In this document: positions 56,501 to 64,000 of the stretch, piece by piece
Position numbering within the stretch: position 1 is the first letter of the stretch
Layout of the letters: each line of letters starts with the position of its first letter
From: Rapana venosa
Lineage: Eukaryota > Mollusca > Gastropoda > Neogastropoda > Muricidae
NCBI GenBank assembly: GCA_028751875.1
Contig: CM054153.1
Location: forward strand, 7,827,150 to 7,891,149
Direction: 5' to 3'
Length of the DNA: 64,000 nucleotides
The notes under the pieces: model-generated
Seen by the model: the letters and a program-made list of their open reading frames with translations, nothing else
Database searches by the model: none
Told to the model about the DNA's origin: nothing
Made by a program: the position numbers and the translations under genes

Positions 56501-58150
56501 AGTAAAAAAATAACTCCGCCAAGTTTTTCTATGGGAATTTTAAACGGGATATGGGGAGGAAAAGGGAATGGGTGGAATATAGGGTTTTTGTTTTTTTAAA
56601 TTTTGAAGAAGGATAAAAGGGAAAAAAAAAACCAAAACCCAATCAAAAATGAAAAAAAAACTAAAATTGTAAAAAAAAATAAAACTAAGGAAAAAAGAAA
56701 TAACTTAACTATTTTCCAAAAATAAAAAGGCTGATTCTAAACAGTAAAAAAAACAATGTTTCCCAAAAAACACACTCACAGGGGGGGGAAAGAGGGAGGG
56801 TAAGAGAAACCCAAAATAATAAGTTTAAAAATTTGTCCCGCCCTTAAAATGAAAGGGTTTTGCTCTGTTACACTAACAAGCAAATTTTTAAAAAAACAGA
56901 TTTTATGAAATTTAAATACAAAAAAACATGACTTCATTACTGAAAAATTTGGAAACTGTTGGATTTTAAAAAATAACAAACAGTAGCTTGATGACTGAAA
57001 GGGGAAATAAAAAATTTTCACCAAGTTAGAAAACTTTCCCAAACGGTTCCGCCATGGATTATATTTCCTCCCCTGGCGCCCCCTGGGGTGGGAAAAAGGT
57101 TTTCTCTTTTTGTAGGTGTAGGTGTCGTCGGGTTTGATCGGTTTTGTGGAAGCCCCCAAAATAATTTAACAAATGTGTCTCCCCAAAGTTTGAGGCGAGG
57201 ACAGGGGCTCCTTTTGGTTGGGGGGTTTTTTTGTCCTTTCGGATAAAAGCCCCACACGGGCCTCAATTTGGGCCCTTTGGGCACGGGATACTCGGGGAAT
57301 TATTGTCGGGTTTCTGCAGAGATAAAAAGCGTTAAATAAATTTCTTTTGTTTCAAATTGACTTTTCTGCATTTGGTGCTGCTTTGCTGATAATCTTTTTT
57401 TTTGGGGGGAAAGGGCTCGTTTGTGATGTTTTTAACGCTGGCCAAAAGGGATTTGAAACACTGGGGGGCTTTCTTTAAAGGCTTCAGATCTTTGTTTTCC
57501 GCGTGGATCAGGATGGCATCGGGGGGCTGGCTCATTCTTGAACAGGTGGGTGCACGGCCTTTCCAGCTTTTTTCTGGGGTGTGGACTTTTTGGTAAAGGG
57601 CCGTGATGCCGTATGAAGGGCCAAGCTTTCCCTGTCCACCCCCTTTTATCACAGAACTTAAATAAGGACAAACAAAAGGCAGACCCTGGGTTTTTTCAGT
57701 TGTGTGCTGTAAACATTCTTGCTGATGGAAGACATTACGTCTTTTAATTTTGGTGAGGGCATTTTGAGGGGTTGGGCCCTTGGGCGTTTTTTCTTTTTCT
57801 TTTTTTTTCCCCCCGATTTTTTTTGGATTTTTAATTTTTTTTCTTAAAAAAACTGAAATGATTAAAACCTTTTTTTGGTTTTTATAACTTTGTTTTTTAA
57901 AAAGCAGGGGGCTTTTGAACATTTTTTATCTTGTTTTTGTGGGTTAGTTTGGGTGGCCCTGTCACAACTACCTTTTTTGATTTTTCGATGCTCTTTCAGT
58001 TTCTTTCCCCGGGTTTTTTTAAATTCCTTGGGCCTAAACCTTTCTTCAAGTGATAAAGATTTTTTGTGCCCCACAACTTTTTTGATGTTTCCACAAGTTC
58101 ATCGTTTTTACCACTGCCCTTTGGGGCCCCAATTTTTTTTTTTTTTTTTT
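53500..58150 (-). mobile_element. Second, corrupted copy of the esterase-ORF1 LINE
   Basis: It follows the 23870-28735 element in the same order. The region around 54108-54380 matches the 24840-25090 stretch, including the YADD neighbourhood (ccacatgcatatgtcgtctg against ccacatgcagatatcatctg). Minus frames at 54650-54970 give VIP, KQGKPKPKKAVFRAP and GKTLERF. The 55950-56010 stretch matches 26590-26640. The minus frame at 57430-57640 gives SVIKGG and PDAILIHAENKDLK, resembling SGNH blocks I and III. Base changes are dense. Confidence 0.55.
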
Positions 58151-58671
58151 TTTTGGAAAATTTTTTTTTAAAATTTGGACGAGTGGGTTGGAGGGTTAGG
58201 ACAAAAGCCGATAAAACACTTTTCCCTTTTCCCACAGTAGTTTGATCTGTTTGGGTTTCCTTTGACACGAACATTGTCGATCGGGCTCCCTCCCCCGCCA
58301 TACCCGCTAAGGGATAAATTGGCTTTTTCCCCGCACATTCACAGTTTGTCGGTTGTGGGGCATTTGGAGATGCCCCCCATGCTCCTTTTTCTTGTCATGT
58401 TTGTGTTTTTTACATAAAACTCTGGCTTTAAAAAATTAGTCGGGCATTACCCCCATCTTAAATGACATTTCATTTTTTTTTTTGTGTGTTTTTTGGGGTG
58501 TGTTTTGTGTGTGCGGTTTTTGTGCGCGCGCGCGAGCATCTTTTTTGTGCGCGCTTTTGGGGGCGTGCGGCGTCCGTGCGTGCGTGGGGCGTGCGTGCGG
58601 CGCGGCGTGTTGTGGTGTGTGTGGCTTGGCGTGTGTGGCGGGGCGGGCGTGCTTGCGTGCTTCATTTCAAA

Positions 58672-58930
58672 CTTTTGCGCGGGGTGGGGGGACGACCCTA
58701 CGGGACCCCCGTCACGGTTCCCTGCAGTCCCAGGGGGACGGGGTTGGGGGGCAGTGTGTCCCAGCCCCCTTCGACTAGCAACAGGGCCCTCTGGGGCCTG
58801 CAGGCGCTGGGCTTCACGGGGGGAGTCCCCTACAGCCCCAAACCTATGGCCTTTCCGGGACGGGTACCCCTCTTAAAGTCCCCCCTTCCCTTCTTCTGCG
58901 GGTTTTCCTGCCTACCCTTTCCCCAGCGCG
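58672..58930 (+). pseudogene. SRCR domain D19, first half, corrupted
   Basis: Ordered fragments from three frames: VGGDDP or RPYGTPVTVP, then GWGAVCPSP, then NRALWGLQALGFTGGVPYS. GAVC and ALGFTGGVPY are typical of SRCR halves. The cysteine expected before ALGF has been lost. A GT/GC microsatellite lies just upstream (58525-58650). Borders are approximate. Confidence 0.5.
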
Positions 58931-59035
58931 CCTAGTTTACTTTCCCGGAAAGATGATAACCCCACCTGGGTGCGTCACCGGGAATATGGGCTTTGTTGTC
59001 GATGAATAACGCCAGAAAAAATTAAAAAACAGGGG

Positions 59036-59165
59036 TTTTGTTGTTTTTTGTTGCTTTCCCCAGTTTTACACCCTGGAGGGCCCCCAAAAATGCCCTGACT
59101 CTATTTGCCCCCAAATTGGGAATTTGGGCTGTAAGATTGTAAGAAAACATGGTTTATTACCATAG
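59036..59165 (+). repeat. Repeat E copy, corrupted
   Basis: gttgttttttgttgctttcc, ccagttttacaccctgg and ccccaaaaatgccctgactc follow the repeat E order. Confidence 0.5.
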
Positions 59166-59317
59166 CATAGTAGTAGCAGCACAGCAGTTTTTTATCATCA
59201 TCTTTCTCATCATCATGGGTCGTCATCATCATCACCGGTCATCATCATCGTCATCATCATCATCATTGAAGAAAAAAAATGCCCAAAAAAAAACCAAACA
59301 TCGTGTTGATGTTTACA

Positions 59318-59453
59318 CCCAACCCTGACCTCAAACCGAAGTGTCGGGAACAGGAACCCACTGGCCCTGTGCCCCCTTTCCCCCCCCCGGGCCTCCGCCA
59401 CATGCGACTTCACTTCTAAAACCGGGCCGGAACCCTCTGCTACAATGACACGG
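59318..59453 (+). pseudogene. SRCR domain D19, second half, corrupted
   Basis: The fragments VSGTGTHWPCAP and, in another frame, GTLCYNDTG fit a CxGTE...LxxC stretch and the usual VxCYND-G end. A gtcagt donor at 59454 leaves phase 1, as in clean domains. An ATC/CAT trinucleotide tract lies before it (59205-59265). Confidence 0.45.
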
Positions 59454-59589
59454 GTCAGTTCCCGCTCCCTCCAGTTTCATACTGTTAAAACGGGGGTTTT
59501 GGAGAAATTTAAAGTAAGGGGTACGTGGGGCTAAAGAGTAAGTTTTGTAGCGGGGACGGGGAAAAGTTTTTTGCAAAAGTGTTTTTTCT

Positions 59590-59715
59590 TGTAGTTCCCC
59601 CAGTTTAACACCTGGGGGTTAGGGGGTGGGGTGTTTGGGTCGGGTGGGGGGATCCCCCCCAAGATTGACTCTTTCCTCACACATCAGATCGGGTTAATAT
59701 GAGAGAGTACACATT

Positions 59716-59750
<35 letters not shown>

Positions 59751-59760
59751 AAAATTTTGT
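59590..59760 (+). repeat. Repeat E fragment with poly-C run
   Basis: agttcccccagtttaacacc is followed by G/C-rich noise and a run of about 34 Cs at 59717-59749. The 59761-60240 stretch is A/T-rich with nothing recognisable. Confidence 0.5.
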
Positions 59761-60274
59761 GTGTGGGCCTTTTTTAAAAAAAAAAAATTATATTAAAAAA
59801 ATCTTCTAGATATACAATGCTTTTTCCCAAAAAAATTTTGCGTAATCACTTCATAAAACAAAATAAATTTTTATATAATAATATTTTTATATTTTATATA
59901 TAATATATTATTTTAAAAAACTTTCCAATGTTGTTGAGTTGATTCTTTTAAACTCTAAGCCAGGGCTATTCTTGTTTTCATGCCCTTTATACATGTCCTC
60001 ATTTTTTTTGGGACTGAGCCGAGATTTTTAAAGTTTGGGGCCATTTTTTTTAAAAAGTTTGTAAAATCTCTCATGTCATGCTCTAAATTTATCCCCATAC
60101 TATTCATGTTTTGTGACCAATCTTCATGAACTAAACATAAAAAGAGTGTATAATTATAGTTTGCATAATTATCTACATAACTACTAAAAACCAAACACCC
60201 TTTGTTTCACACTTTGCCTACTTTTTTTCCCCAAAAAAAACGAGCTGCCGGGTTCTTTTCGTGTTTTTTCTCAG

Positions 60275-60445
60275 GGGATATCGTATCGACTAACGGGTGA
60301 CGGCACTAGCACGATTTCAGGGCCGTTTGAGAGGGAATTTCAGGGGTCGTATGGCTTCGTCGGCCCCTTTCAAAGCTGGTTTGGGCTCCCAGGGTACCCT
60401 GAAAGTCTGGGGGCTTTGCAGACGGTCTCCCATCAGTGGATCCAG
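60275..60445 (+). pseudogene. SRCR domain D20, first half, corrupted
   Basis: The in-frame start ISYRLTGDGTSTISGPFE and SYGFVGPFQSWFGLP is followed, one frame over, by LCRRSPISGS. SWFG...E-ALCRR matches the VCDxxW...DAxxVCR region with the first cysteine lost. The acceptor is tttctcag at 60274 and the donor gtaagc at 60446, and both look intact. Confidence 0.5.
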
Positions 60446-60944
60446 GTAAGCCCCGGAACAGCCCAGACGGGGTTTGGTTGCGTTTTTCCCGGGGGTGGGA
60501 CTTCGTAAACAATGAGTATCTTTGGGGGAGGTTTTTATACGCTTTATCGCTGTAGAAAACCCCACAGTAGAAAAACCTGCCTTTGACAAAAAAATGGTGA
60601 TTTAGAAAAGGGAAGGGTTTTTTTTCTACGGAATTTTCCCAAGAAAATCTCTGTGGTTCTTGGGTTTTTTGACGTGCCTGAAAAGGTTTTGGCATACGGG
60701 TCCCTCTTTTTATCATCCCCCGGTCCTTAAGTCTAGCCCCAAAAACCACCACCCCGAGTTGAGAGAAGGGGGGAGGGTGAATTTTTGGATAAAAAGGGAA
60801 ATTGGAACCTGGGGCCCTTTTTTCGTTTTTGTGAATGGGGGGTGTTACGGGGAGCCCACCGGGTGGTAAAAACCCTGTAGCACACATCAGTGCATTGCAG
60901 ACAAAATTCCTTGAAAAAAACATTTTCCCGTTTTTCGAGCTTTC

Positions 60945-61065
60945 CCGGCTTAACATCCTGGAGGTTTTCCCACAAAAATTTAAAGCACCTTTGTCCCCCT
61001 CACCCCACCGGGAATCACGGGTGATAAAAAAAAAATACTACTGGATGAGAATTCACGAAGACCCT
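60945..61065 (+). repeat. Repeat E copy, corrupted
   Basis: cccggcttaacatcctggag and ccccaccgggaatcacggg keep the order of the repeat E copy at 47210-47290. The rest of 61066-61840 has one weak repeat F match near 61690-61760 and nothing else. Confidence 0.45.
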
Positions 61066-61840
61066 TTTCAAGACATTTTTTCCCCCTCTTTTTTTAATCC
61101 CATTCACTTGTAGGGTTTTTAGACATTTAAAGTACACCTCCCCATAAGGTAGCTATCCCCCGCCCTTTAAAGAGACTTTTCCCCCTTTACGGGAGAGAAT
61201 AGATTGCAATGGAAAGAGTTGCCAGGGCTTAAGAAAATTTCAGTGAAAATGGTAAAGCAAAAAAAGGGGTGATTGGTTTAAGATAACAATCTTAAAAAAA
61301 TAAAAAAATTTTTTCCCCTGAAAAAAAAAGGGTGTTTTTAAACCTTAAGCAAAGGGCCTATTTCCAAAAAGGGGAAAAGGAAAAAGTGAATAAATTTTTT
61401 AAAATTTAAGAAAAAACTTGGTTTGTTGTTTAAATCTAAAGGCTTTTAGGGGAGGGGAGTAAACTGACTTTAAAACCCGGGGGGAACCAATCCCCTGGGA
61501 ACGGGGTCTCGTGGGGGTTTAAAAGCATTTCATGGGTCTTGTCGACTGTGGGGGCGTTTTTTTTTTGAGGACCCCCAAACCAGCCCTTTCCATCTAGTTT
61601 CTTGCATGTTTTGGTAAAGACGGAAATCTTTTTGGCTTTAAACTTATACCTCAAAACCAAAATTTTTTTTTCCGTGGGGGGGGTTTTTTTCTTTCCTCGA
61701 CAAGAGCCTGATTTTCACCAGTGATAAATATTTCGCCCCTCCCCACCATTAAGTTTAACGCCTAACCAAAAGGCTACCCCCCCCCCAACCCCCCGAACGG
61801 GTTAATAACGATATTTTGCTGCTTATTGCCCACCTGACAG

Positions 61841-62033
61841 GTTTACCCCACCCAAAAACCGAGCCTCCTGGTTTTACCCCCCTTTCCCTCTACGGAAAGG
61901 AGAACACACCCCCGGGATTTTACCCCCCACTGGCTTCAACACGCACCACTGGGGGAAACTTTTAACTACAATACCTGCCGACCCGGGAAAAAGGAAACCT
62001 TTCGCTTTTTCAAGTGCTTCCAGGCCCAGTTAG
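61841..62033 (+). pseudogene. SRCR domain D20, second half, corrupted
   Basis: The frame FNYNTCRPGKKETFRFFKCF resembles the [14 protein letters not shown] block of D1 with local changes. The acceptor is acctgacag at 61840 and the donor gtaaag at 62034, leaving phase 1. Further cysteines of the domain are not readable. Confidence 0.4.
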
Positions 62034-62069
62034 GTAAAGAAATGGGTCGGGACCTTTTGCTGTTGTGGG

Positions 62070-62290
62070 GGTTTCCCCTAGCTTAATACCCCTCACTGCC
62101 CTCCCAGTGTCAGCCCCCGCTGTTTGGGTGTATTCCCCCGGGGAATCACTTTGGGGACTTAGCATACATGGATTTAAAGTACCTGGTCATAAAAAAAGGA
62201 ACTTTTGTTAATTTTTTTAAGTACCGGGAAAAAAACCCATAGTCCGACTTCAGGGGAAAATTTTTTTTTTTTAAAATGGAGAGTGTCAAT
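62070..62290 (+). repeat. Repeat E copy, corrupted
   Basis: tttcccctagcttaataccc, cccggggaatcac and catagtccgacttcaggg follow the repeat E order. 62291-62850 holds nothing recognisable. Confidence 0.45.
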
Positions 62291-62859
62291 GTTTTAAAGC
62301 CAATCCGATATCTCAGTTTAAACATAAGAACATTTGAATGTGGCTTTAGCACTTTGTTCACATCAAAAACCGACAATGCGTTTACTTTCCCATAACTTGG
62401 CATGACGTCGCATTACATTACTTTATTCATATTTCTTGTGGGACTGTGGGGCTTTTATGGGGGACCCCCCAAAACCACCCTTTCCATCTAGTTTTTTTCC
62501 CATGCTTTGGTAAGGACTGGTTTTTTTGCTTTTAATGTATCCCTCATCCCCTATTTTTCCATTTGGGGGGGGTTTTTTTTTCGTTCCCACTAAAGTTTCT
62601 GATGTTCCCCCAGTGAGTTTTTTCGCCCCCACCCCCCCTTCCCCCACCTTTAAAGATAGGGGTTACCCCCGGTCTTGGGGAAAAAAATTTGGGGAAAACT
62701 AAACCCTCCCAATTTTGCCACCCCTTGGGAAGTTACCTCCTAACTTTCCGATTTTTCAACTGTTTTTGGGGTTCATACGTGTGCGCGAAATTGGTTTTTT
62801 AAAATCTGTTGTTAAATTATTTTAAAGGAGAGTTGCATCCCGGAAAAAATATTGAGTGC

Positions 62860-62935
62860 AACGCTTTCGATTTGTTTGTTTTTTTTACGGATTCAGGCTA
62901 TAAAAAATTCCATTTTTTATTATTTTTTTGACCTA
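62860..62935 (-). repeat. Repeat tail with a corrupted tatagcgct motif
   Basis: Aligns along its whole length with 2575-2652 (tttcgatttgtttgttttt, then attca and (ATT)n). Several bases are changed to match their neighbours. Confidence 0.6.
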
Positions 62936-63250
62936 CAAAAGTCCTTTAAAACACACAGCCCCGACGGGTTTTTAACAGCCCCCTTCCCAAAGACTTGACA
63001 TTCATTTTTGATTTTCCCCGTCAACTGGGGGAAAGGGGGGGGAGGTTTGGGAATAAAACCCCCAGAACCTCATGTTTAGTTGTTGGGAAGGTGAACGCCT
63101 AAACCTTCCGGCCACTTTTCCCCTTTACATTTTTCCCTTTTTTAAAAAACTTACTGATGCAATCTCTCCCCTTGTGTAAAGCAAAACTTTGGCTGACTCG
63201 CGGGGCCTGGTTTTTTCCTTGCCCATACCCACACCCCTTCACGAATTTAG

Positions 63251-63400
63251 GGCGGGCCGGAGGGGAAAAAACCAACACTCGTCGTGTGGAGGTGTTTCTG
63301 AAGGGACCAAACCAGGGGGGCACGGTCTTTTAACGATTACTGGAACACGTGGACGCCACTGTCTTTGAAACCCAGCGGGGCTTCGCTCGGGAAAGGCTGT
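63251..63400 (+). pseudogene. SRCR domain D21, first half, corrupted
   Basis: The in-frame start RAGGEKTNTRRVEVFLKG and PNQGGTV, in phase 1 after atttag, runs into a stop. One frame over it continues NDYWNTW, and a further shift gives DATVF and TQRGFAR. The RVEVFxxG...GTVxxDYW...DATVFxxxRGF order is unmistakably SRCR. Both cysteines are lost where tgt/tgc became runs of t or a. The domain would continue past the window. Confidence 0.58.
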
Positions 63401-63429
63401 AAAAAAGGGCGGGGTGGGGGGCCCATTGG

Positions 63430-64000
63430 TGTTCTTGTTGTTGTTGGCTTCCCCCGCTTGATACCTTGAGAGTAAACCAAAATATGACTCTTATCTCAAA
63501 ACCACCTCACATGCAACCAACTCTAAATCCCCAAGTGCCACAGGGTAGAATTTGCGTGTGTTTTTTAGTTGTTTTTGCGCTTTTCCCAGCTAAACCCCCT
63601 TGAGGGGCGCCCGGGGACATGTATATTTTTTCCCACTAAACCGACCTGAGAGTTCTGTGGGGCCAAAATGTCACACAAGGATAAGAATTTTGTTTTATGT
63701 TTCCCTTCTCAAGCCCCCCGGGCCATATAGGAGCCGTACTCCTTTTTTAGGGGTTTTTTTTTCTCCTTAAAAAGGGGGAGTGCAGGTCGTTATTTTTTTT
63801 TAGGCCTTTTCATGACTAAAACCCTTTTGACCTAACTTTTTAGAAGAACATTTTAATGTGGGTTTCTTAGCACCTACATCCCTCGGTACCCCAAACAAAA
63901 AATTTTGGGCCGGGTTTCAAAGGGGGGTATTTTAGGGTGAGTTTTTTTTTGGGTTGCTGAAAGGGCTGCGGGGGCTTTGGGAGAAAAGGGCAACTGTATT
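63430..64000 (+). repeat. One or two corrupted repeat E copies, then noise
   Basis: gttcttgttgttgttggc, cccccgcttgataccttgag and atatgactcttatctc near 63430-63510, and gttgtttttgcgcttttccc, agctaaaccccctt and gagccgtactcctttt near 63567-63745. Nothing readable after that. Confidence 0.45.

Larger units (their letters stand above)
375..63400 (+). other. Tandem SRCR-domain gene (span of visible exons)
   Basis: All host coding sequence found in the window belongs to one + strand array of SRCR domains. At least 21 domains or part-domains are visible, and neither a signal peptide nor a stop codon and 3' end was found, so the gene runs past both edges. Clean exons end with one base of a codon and the next begins with two (phase 1), and the joined codons always make sense. 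SRCR domains are disulfide-bonded extracellular folds that bind microbial surfaces, polyanions or proteins, as in DMBT1 and scavenger receptors. Many NxS/T sequons support secretion. No EGF, CUB, Ig, lectin or transmembrane segment was seen. Splitting into more than one neighbouring gene cannot be excluded, especially across the 12 kb intron and the noisy zones. Confidence 0.8.

Overview
This is animal nuclear DNA, most probably from a marine mollusc and perhaps a gastropod. Coding sequence comes as short exons with GT/AG borders, separated by introns packed with CA, GT, GA and CT microsatellites, minisatellites, tRNA-headed SINEs and LINE remains. The taxon is inferred from the SINE types and from a tandem SRCR gene typical of lophotrochozoan genomes. 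No bacterial gene, operon, CRISPR array, rRNA gene or functional tRNA gene was seen.

Only one host gene is visible. It lies on the + strand and spans the whole window, with neither its start nor its stop inside. It encodes a tandem array of scavenger receptor cysteine-rich (SRCR) domains. I number the visible domains D1 to D21. Clean domains are D1 (second half only), D2-D6, D8-D10, D12 (second half only) and D13-D16. D7 and D11 are partial and frame-broken. D17-D21 are badly corrupted but recognisable. Nearly every inter-domain junction is a phase-1 intron, so whole domains could be duplicated or skipped without shifting the frame. Some domains are single exons of about 325 bp (D6, D9, D10, D13, D14, D16). 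Others are split by an intron at one of about four positions. Most domains have six cysteines and many carry N-glycosylation sequons, as expected of a secreted or cell-surface recognition protein. D2, D12 and D15 carry an extra adjacent Cys-Cys pair.

Layout: 1-17,064 holds D1-D7 with very repeat-rich introns, including a 2.3 kb GTGTA/GGGTA satellite at 6.5-8.9 kb. The 12.2 kb intron at 17,065-29,283 holds two minus-strand LINEs: a 5'-truncated one, and one with an SGNH-esterase-like ORF1. From 29,284 to 33,776 are D8-D11. From 33,777 to 41,989 the sequence is poor and has no recognisable exon. From 41,990 to 47,872 are D12-D16. From about 47,990 to the end the sequence is poor again, and holds D17-D21 and a corrupted second copy of the esterase LINE.

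Sequence quality is a main result. Three stretches (about 20.5-23.9, 33.8-42.0 and 48.0-64.0 kb) show a distinctive noise in which bases take the identity of a neighbour, giving runs such as ggggtttt. Recognisable SRCR exons and repeats survive under it. In the clean part, three separate GGGG runs in exons of D4 and D5 each look one G short: adding it restores both the reading frame and the splice phase. Exon borders in the clean parts are well supported by phase matching. Calls in the noisy parts are tentative.
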